A stretch of 64,000 nt of DNA, taken from Blasia pusilla (lineage: Eukaryota > Marchantiophyta > Marchantiopsida > Blasiales). Location: the NCBI GenBank assembly GCA_050084515.1, contig CM114271.1, forward strand, positions 31,806,001-31,870,000, written 5' to 3'. The position numbers were made by a program, and so were the translations under genes. This document shows, piece by piece, positions 57,401 through 64,000 of the stretch (positions are counted from its first letter, which is position 1; every line of letters starts with the position of its first letter). The notes beneath the pieces were generated by a model, which saw only the letters and a program-made list of their open reading frames with translations, was not told the DNA's origin and did no database searches.

Positions 57401-58477
57401 TCTTACACTTCTTTCCGTGTCATAGAAGTTGCGTCTTTATTCACTACTTTGGTGGATTTGAGAGGTAGGTAGGTAACACTTTGTCCAAGCTCCAATATCC
57501 TTAATGAAAGAAGAGAGAAAACTCAAGATGCATGCGACACTAATTGTGAGCTCAAAGCCTTAAGTGGAGCACTTTGAATCTTCAAACAATTTCTCATGAT
57601 TTAGGTTTGAGGCGAAGAAACAGAGAGTTTCTTTGTATCGTGTAAAGCTCAAGAAAGTGTATCTAGATTTAAGATTTGAAGAAAAGCAATCGATATTTTC
57701 TCCCAATATGAGACCATTTTTTTGACATCTCCCTTTCTAGGTGGAGGCAAGATGTAAAAAATGTAAGATCCATCTCTCATTTGCCTCGGTCCTTGCTTGA
57801 ATTTGATAGAGAAAATTGTAAACTTGAACCTTATCCTCATCCAAATTAAAGTAGTTTTATTATTCCAGAGATATGTATCACGTCTTTTGTAGCACATTGA
57901 CGAGTATCCATAGGGTCGTGTCATGCGCCTACTCCTCTTGAACGTCAATCTTTTTTGTGGAAGTGTACGTTCAGCAAGATAAGCTCTCACTACTTATCTG
58001 CACCCAAACACACTCACGTTAGTCTGGTTTGTATCCATCAGCCTTCCAACCCACCGCATTCTCAATTGTGCAACTCATCAAGCTCAAGCGTCTTAGTTCT
58101 TTACTTCCCAATACGGACAAGTCTTCTAAGACTTGGGACAAACTCTCTGGTTAGTTTAGGCACCTAAAACGGGGTTTGCACGCCTAGTGGTCCCAACTGC
58201 CAGATGGAACTCGCATAAGCCCAAAAGCTAGACCCAACTAAATGAGTTGCGGGTTGGAATCCAATAGGGACCTCCGAAATCCACTCTATTGGATTTGGTT
58301 CAGGTTTTGAATACCAACGTCACAACTCCTCTTCCATTCCATGCCCTTGGATCTCCCCGCAGCGCCCCAAAGAAGGGTTTGAGTCCCAAGCACTCTTGGA
58401 GACCTTTCCCCTTACAAGTATTTTCTAGGGTTCTCCTCCCTCTCCCTATCTTTGGGTAAGGGACGTTCGGGCCACTC
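51439..58477. other. Upstream region of WD40 gene and intergenic DNA, no recognised coding sequence
   Basis: Probably contains the promoter and any 5' UTR exons of the WD40 gene, but no start site can be placed. A less AT-rich stretch at about 55.2-56.2 kb is the best promoter candidate; a TATAAATA at about 56165 lies on the plus strand, the wrong orientation for that gene. 56.4-58.1 kb is AT-rich with only short frames. No transposon terminus was found before copia-2. Confidence 0.35.
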
Positions 58478-58482
58478 TTTTG

Positions 58483-58797
58483 TGTGGAAAATTGCTAAAC
58501 AAGCATAACTTGTGGAAAACGGCTCACACACACACACACCACCACCATGGAGAACAAAATTTGTAATGAGATAATGAATGGAGAGTGGTCCTCTTCTCAA
58601 TTATATAGGGTATGTACAAGCAACCCTAACCCTATCCTTAACCATAGTCTCGAGTTAGCCTAACTGCGATTAATTAACCCTAGTTAAGATAATCGTGCTT
58701 AACTGACTAACCAAGATTAAACTTCCCTATTTCGTGTGAGTGCCAAATGAAGCAGTTCAGGTGTCTCATGAGCTTGACTCTAACTCAATCTTCAATA
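58483..58797 (-). repeat. Copia-2 3' LTR
   Basis: 315 bp; on the minus strand from TATTGAAGATTGAG to TTTTCCACA. Adjacent to the TTTTG duplication. Contains the stop codon of the RNase H frame at its start. Confidence 0.88.
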
Positions 58798-60473
58798 CTC
58801 CCCCTCAAGCTCATATCGATATCTCTAACGCCTAAATCCTTTCTAAACATCTCAAACTTATCTCTAGATAATGCCTTTGTAAAGATGTCAACAATTTGTT
58901 GATCTGTACCTACATACACAAGATCAATTTCTCCTGCAAGCACTTTCTCTCTGATAAAATGATAGTGCACCTCAACATGCTTTGTACGAGCATGAAACAC
59001 AGGGTTATTAGCAAGCTTGATGTTACTAATATTGTCTGCATATATTACACTAGGTCCTAAGTTACTAACACCAATCTCAACAAGTAATCGATGAAGCCAC
59101 ACCGCCTCACATGCTGCATTGGTTGCTCCTCTGTACTCAGCCTCTGTTGAAGATAAAGCAACTGTAGGTTGCTTCTTTGAAGCCCAACTTATAACTACGC
59201 TTCCCAAAGTAAATGAATAATCGGATGTGGAGTGTCGATCAGAAACGCTTCTTGCCCAATCAGCATCTGTGAATCTCTGTAATTGAAAACTCGGAGAAGG
59301 TTCAAATTGAAGCCCAAATTGAATAGAGAATTTCACATACCGCATAATCCTTCTCACAGTATCAAGGTGAGGTTTTCGATGTGCTGGCATAAACACGCTC
59401 ATTAGACCAACAACATAGCTCAAATCTGGTTTGGTTATAGTTAGATAGATCAAACTTCCAACCATGCGCCTATACATATTAGAATCTGCAAGCAGCTCTC
59501 CTTCATCCACTCTTAGCTTCACGCTCTTGTCCGACGGTGTAGAGATTGGCTTACAAGCCGTCATACCATATTTTGAAAGCATATGAAGAGCATATTGTCG
59601 TTGTAGTAACCACATGCTCTCTCCAACCTTGATAAACTCAATACCAAGGAAGTACTTGAGTTCTCTCAAGTCCTTCATATCAAATTCTGCTTATAACTTA
59701 AGCTTGACTTGTTGTACCATTTCTTCAGTACTCCCAGTAATCAAGAGATCGTCAACATACAACACAATGAGAATTGTATCATCTTGTCCTCTCAAGATAT
59801 ATAACGAGGAGTCAGAATCACATACCCTAAAACCCAACTCTTGGAGGACGTATGTAATCTTGCCATACCAAGCTCTTTGAGCTTGTTTGAGCCCGTATAG
59901 AGCTTTCTTCAACCTGCATATGCAAAATGGAAACTTAGGATGCTCGTATCCAGGTGGTTGAGTCATATATACCTCCTCGTATAGATCTCCATTCAAGAAG
60001 GCATTTTTTACGTCCATGTGATGTAATCTCCACTTCTTACTTACTGCAACTGCAACCACTGTTCTTGTAGTCGCCATCTTTGCAACAAGACAAAATGTTT
60101 CCTCATAATCCATACCATATTGTTGTGCATAGCCCTTAGCCACCAGTCTCACTTTGTATCTGTTAATTATATCATCTTGATTGCGCTTGATTTTGTAAAC
60201 CCATTTGCAACCAATAGCTTCCTTATCGGAAGCTATATCAACCAGCTCCCATGTTTGTTGATGTCTTAATGCAGCAAGCTCTTCCTCCATAGCTTCAATC
60301 CATTCGGCTTTACTCGTAGCTTCTTCAAAACAACTCGGCTCTTGCTCTTGAAGGGTAGTCATCATATATGCATGATGTGTAGGAAGGAAACCTTCATTTA
60401 TGAATCTATGAACTGGATGTGTAACTCTACTTGATCTACGAAGTTGTTGTTCAAAGGTAGATGCCTCTAACAC
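58785..60473 (-). pseudogene. Copia-2 reverse transcriptase and RNase H
   Basis: Two open pieces. 59691-60473 is RT (GCKWVYKIKRNQDD, NAFLNGDLYEEVYM, LYVDDLLITGS, catalytic YVDD intact). 58785-59678 is the RT end and RNase H (LKYFLGIEF, RFTDADWARSVSD, SSTEAEYRGATNAACEA, TDQQIVDIFTKALS). A single TAA at 59691-59693 separates them, with the reading continuing on the other side; this could be a simple point lesion. Confidence 0.9.
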
Positions 60474-60485
60474 CTTACTCGATCT

Positions 60486-61547
60486 CTAACTAATGTTAAC
60501 ACACTGAATATGTACTCTTCCCGTCCATGGACTCACACATTTAATGGATGAATATTGGACGTCTCCTAATCCTGCTCTAGTACTTGGGGAAGTTGAAGAC
60601 AATATTTGTTGGTTTATAGTCATATTCTCCCCCTCAACAGACAAGTTTAGAGGTGGAATAGGCTTAGATGGAGCATACCATGACTTTAACTCATCAAAGA
60701 CAACATCCCGACTAATAATAAGCTGCCTAAAGGATGGAATGTAGCACTTAGTTCCATCAGCATAGCCAATGAAGATACATCTTTCAGAAGGAACATGAGC
60801 ATAACAGATACAGCCAAATACTTTCAAGAAGGAAAAATCAGGTTTACTTCCTATGAAGACTTCGAATGGAGTTTTATCATGAACTCTTGCTGTTGGAGAT
60901 TGGTTGATTAAGAAGACTGCACATGCTACAGCCTCCGCCCAATACACCTTAGGCATATTCTTCTCATTCAGCATAGCTCGTGCCGCTTCAAGAATATGTC
61001 GATTTTTCCTCTCAGCCATTCCATTTTGTTGTTGAGTGTAGCGGCAAGTCACTTGGCGTTGGATGCCATTGTGATGTAAATACTCATCAAACTCTGCTAA
61101 AAGATACTCTCCTCCTCCATCACAACGCAATTTCAGAATGTGTTGTCTAGTCTACTTCTCTACTAGAACTCTGAATGTTTGGAACATTGAGAATTCCTCT
61201 GACTTGGCTTTCAAAAAGTATACCCATATATACCTAGAGAAGTCATCAATAAATGAAACAAAGTACAGGAAACCACTAAGGCTCTATTGTGATGTTGTCC
61301 ACACATCACTGTGGATCAACTCCAATATCTTGGATGCTCTTCTACCTTGCTTTGGAAAAGGAAATCTAGCTTGTTTTCCAAATTGGCAAGCAAGACATAC
61401 TTCTAACATAGCAAGACTCGCTAATTTAGGGAGTCCTATTATTATATTAGATGATGAAAGACTTTGTAATCTTTGAAGATTCATATGTCGAATTCTTTTA
61501 TGCCACACATTTTGATTTGTGACTTGTTGGCCAATTTGAACATACAT
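60486..61547 (-). pseudogene. Copia-2 integrase
   Basis: Pre-integrase VWHKRIRHMNLQRLQ and CLACQFGKQARFPFPKQ in 61284-61547, then the core. FIDDF near 61240 lies in a shifted frame; LRCDGGGEYLL and QQNGMAERKNR lie in 60486-61130. The C-terminal part has FIGYADGTKCYIPSF; about eight codons before it are missing relative to copia-1. The frame is broken between about 61140 and 61290 and closes at 60486. Confidence 0.87.
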
Positions 61548-62130
61548 TTATGTTTGAATCTCTGGAATAGAAACATCTAATTTGAACATTTTGCAAGATC
61601 TAGTTTCTTTGGCTATTGTAGTCTGGTTATCCATTGTTTCAATCAAACAACCATCTGCGTTAAACTTCACTTGATAACCTTGTTCTACTATCTGTCCTAC
61701 AGAAATCAGATTTCTTGAAATGGTAGAAACATAGAGAACATTTCCAAGAGCACAAAGACCATCTGATGCTATTGGAAATTTACCGGTATGCGTGATATGA
61801 TGTTGAGTGTCATCTCCTGTGAGCACAATTGCAGGGTCTTTCACCGGCTCCAAACTACTGAACCATTTCGCTTGTGAGGTCATGTGATTTGATGCACTGG
61901 AGTCAATGTACCAATCTGTTGTCGAGTCTTTCTTGACCATTGCTCCCATATGATGAGTCATGACCAAGAGATGCTCCGTTTGTGAATGTTGTTGTTCTTG
62001 GTACTGCTCTTGGTGTTGTTGCTCCACATAGTTTTGTTGCTGTAAGGCTCCTATTCTCATATCTGCCTTCTTCTTGAAGCAAAACTTTGCATAGTGACCC
62101 TTTATTCCACAGTAATTGCAAGATCCAGGA
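61548..62130 (-). pseudogene. Copia-2 zinc knuckle and aspartic protease
   Basis: Zinc knuckle CNYCGIKGHYAKFC intact (CX2CX4HX4C), a Gln-rich linker, then the protease with WYIDSSASNHMT. In copia proteases the catalytic motif is usually D-S/T-G/A, here DSSA. It ends with NLISVGQIVEQGYQVKF. The protease part missing in copia-1 is preserved here. Confidence 0.88.
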
Positions 62131-62135
62131 ACCCT

Positions 62136-62931
62136 CTATTGCTGACCTCCACCCCAACGGTTTCCACCATCACCACCATGTGATTGTGTCTGGTACTGGT
62201 TTGTAGTTGATCGAGTGACGTTATATTGAGTGCCTCTTCCTCCATATGTTTGATATCCACCACGACCACGGAAGTTTCTACCACGACCCCTCACTCTGTT
62301 TGATCCATAACCTGCAAATAGCGCACTCTCTTGCAGACTAGACGAGCTATCGCTACCTACTAGGCGCATCTCTTCACTGATCAACAGAGGAACTAACTCT
62401 TGAAAGGTTGGATATTTCTCTCTCACAGAGATAGAGATCTCAAAAGACTTGTAGTCCTTTGGAAGGCCTTGAAGAGTGAATAAGATCAGATCATCATCTT
62501 CTACTATCACTCCAATGTTATTACACTGATCAAAAATATGTCTGATATTCAAAATATAATCATTGATGCTTTTGCGATCATTTCCTCATTTCGTTCAATT
62601 GTTGTTTCAATTGAAGCTTTCTAGCCTTTGTAGATGTGTGGAACTTTTTTTCCAATGCATCCCAGGCCTCCTTTGGGGTATCAACATCTTGGATGTGACC
62701 TATCATTGGCAAATTGATCGTTATTGAAATGTAGTGGATTACTTGCCTTGCGCGCTTGTTCCAAGCGCGAACATTCAAGTCTGTTGAGTCACCTTCTGGC
62801 TTGGCCTCATCACGTGTGACAAGCTCCCATAGTTCTTGACCCATGAGAAATTTTTTCATGCGAAACTTCCAGACATTGTAATTCTACTTGTCTAGCTACT
62901 CGCCTGTGATTGCTGTTGAGGAATACTCCAT
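62136..62931 (-). pseudogene. Copia-2 gag
   Basis: Same gag as copia-1: NYNVWKFRMKKFLMGQELWE region, WDALEKKFHTSTKARKLQLK, LQGLPKDYKSFEISISVREK and an RG-rich tail (RVRGRGRNFRGRGGY). Stops occur near the N-terminus and a frame change at about 62570 splits 62578-62859 from 62136-62552. Confidence 0.87.
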
Positions 62932-63436
62932 GATAAACGATTTCACTCACAAAAAATATAATTTCAGGATTTCTACTGCTCCAATTGAAGCATAGACCAC
63001 TCCTATACAGAAATTGACCTGAAATTTTCCAAAATTTATCAACTGTATGAAAGAACTAGTCAAAATTGGCATGTAGAAAGCAAACTGCACAACTTTTCTT
63101 CACTAATTGTACTTTCCTACACTTAAATTGTTGCTGCAGGAGCTCAGAGTGTCAAAATCAAGCGATTTTGGGTGCGTTGGAAAGCTCTCGATGAGCTCTA
63201 TAAGATGACTTGAACCAATCTTTCGTACCTTTCTAGCCGCTTCGGACCTTGACGATTGAATCGACCGGGAAAGCCCTAAAAAACGCCTTCAAAGTTTTAT
63301 CACCATCAAAGCTCCACTTGAAATCTGTACCCACTGAGCTCAGAGTAAAATTTCCTTCTCCCAAACTGAAATTGTGCCTTCTCTTGCCTCTCTTCTCTCT
63401 TCAAACACCAAGTATTTCAAGTGATGTTCTCCTCCC

Positions 63437-63448
63437 GCTGTGATACCA
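63437..63448 (-). promoter_or_regulatory. Copia-2 primer-binding site, one mismatch
   Basis: On the minus strand TGGTATCACAGC, one base off the copia-1 site TGGTATCAGAGC, directly after the 5' LTR. Confidence 0.85.
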
Positions 63449-63760
63449 TGTGGAAAATTGTTAAACAAGCATAACTGGTGGAAAACGGCTCTCACACACA
63501 CCCACCACCATGGAGAACAAAATTTGCAATGAGAGAATGAGTGGAGGCTGATCCTCTTCTCAATTATATAGGATATGTACAAGAAACCGTAACCCTATCC
63601 TTAACCATAGTCTCGAGTTAGCCTAACTTTGATTAACTAACCCTAGTTAAGATAATCGTGCTTAAGTGACTAACCAAGATTAAGCTTCCCTACTTCGTGT
63701 GAGTGCCAAATGTAGTAGTTCAGGTGTCTCATGAGATTGACTGTAACTCAATCTTAAATA
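63449..63760 (-). repeat. Copia-2 5' LTR
   Basis: 312 bp, minus-strand start TATTTAAGATTGAG (one change from the 3' LTR), end TTTTCCACA; bordered by the TTTTG duplication. Confidence 0.88.
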
Positions 63761-63765
63761 TTTTG

Positions 63766-64000
63766 GCCCTCAACCCAACTCCATAGATAGTCATTTTTGG
63801 AAAGTTCCTCTAGCTCTACTTATGCGTTTGCTAAGATCTTTGGAATTGGCTTTGCATAAGATTTCTAACACCATTTTACTTATCCCAAATGCATCTTCGG
63901 ACTAAAAGTTATGGTCCAAAATACATTCAATCCCCCAAAAGCTATTCACGTTCCAAGTCCGGTTCTCACATCTTGGGCAACCCCTCTTCCTATACTCAAC
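63766..64000. other. Flank right of copia-2, nothing recognised
   Basis: Continues the sequence interrupted by copia-2 at 58482. Only short frames and no motif. Confidence 0.5.

Larger units (their letters stand above)
58483..63760 (-). mobile_element. Copia-2: nearly full-length Ty1-copia retrotransposon
   Basis: Minus-strand element, 5278 bp, same family as copia-1. Flanked by the 5-bp duplication TTTTG (58478-58482 and 63761-63765). LTRs 58483-58797 (3') and 63449-63760 (5'). Polypurine tract TTGAGGGGGAG (minus strand) adjoins the 3' LTR. It has no nested insertion and serves as the reference for copia-1. Several stops and frame changes make it non-autonomous, although most catalytic motifs are intact. 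LTR termini are again TA...CA. Confidence 0.92.

Noticed and set aside
24095-63760. Copia-1 and copia-2 in opposite orientation as ends of an inversion
   Set aside because: Each has its own intact target-site duplication (TTTTA and TTTTG), so they are independent insertions.

Overview
The window looks like a gene-poor, transposon-rich stretch of a land-plant nuclear genome. Evidence: a group III WRKY gene with the classical WRKY intron position, a WD40-type nuclear protein gene that resembles an uncharacterised plant family, GT-AG introns, Ty1-copia elements primed by initiator Met-tRNA, Ty3-gypsy elements and L1-type LINEs. The species is not identifiable from sequence alone. Layout: 1-3.5 kb is AT-rich intergenic DNA and a WRKY promoter; 3.57-5.94 kb is the WRKY gene (+). 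7.6-8.4 kb holds an unidentified decayed coding tract (-) and an adjacent 39-bp minisatellite. From 8.7 to about 34.6 kb lies one nested transposon cluster. LINE copy A (-) abuts an old gypsy copy (Gyp2, -), which is split by a second gypsy element of the same family (Gyp1, 13463-21112, -). Beside it a third gypsy copy (Gyp3, +) is split by copia-1 (+), and copia-1 is split by LINE copy B (-) and by a 70-bp LINE 3' end. 34.6-42.7 kb is mostly anonymous, with decayed coding traces, a GC-rich hairpin island and a dispersed repeat. 42.7-51.4 kb is a multi-exon gene (-) whose eight exons join in frame to a 2282-residue model ending in a degenerate WD40 propeller. 51.4-58.5 kb has no recognisable gene, and 58.5-63.8 kb is copia-2 (-). 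The most unusual item is Gyp1. Between its gag/protease-like part and its RNase H/integrase part it carries a cytosine-5 DNA methyltransferase domain (motif I, PCQ catalytic loop, ENV motif), and it ends with a canonical PHD finger. A retroelement pairing a DNA-methylation writer with a chromatin reader is a candidate new element class; this copy is decayed and lacks reverse transcriptase. The second is that both LINE copies carry four tandem monomers with an exact 177-bp period directly upstream of their first ORF, resembling the monomeric promoters of rodent L1. The third is a 123-bp-arm inverted duplication inside copia-1, a potential double-stranded RNA source. All transposon genes here are broken. 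The two host genes have open, consistent models, but neither is supported by transcript data available to me.
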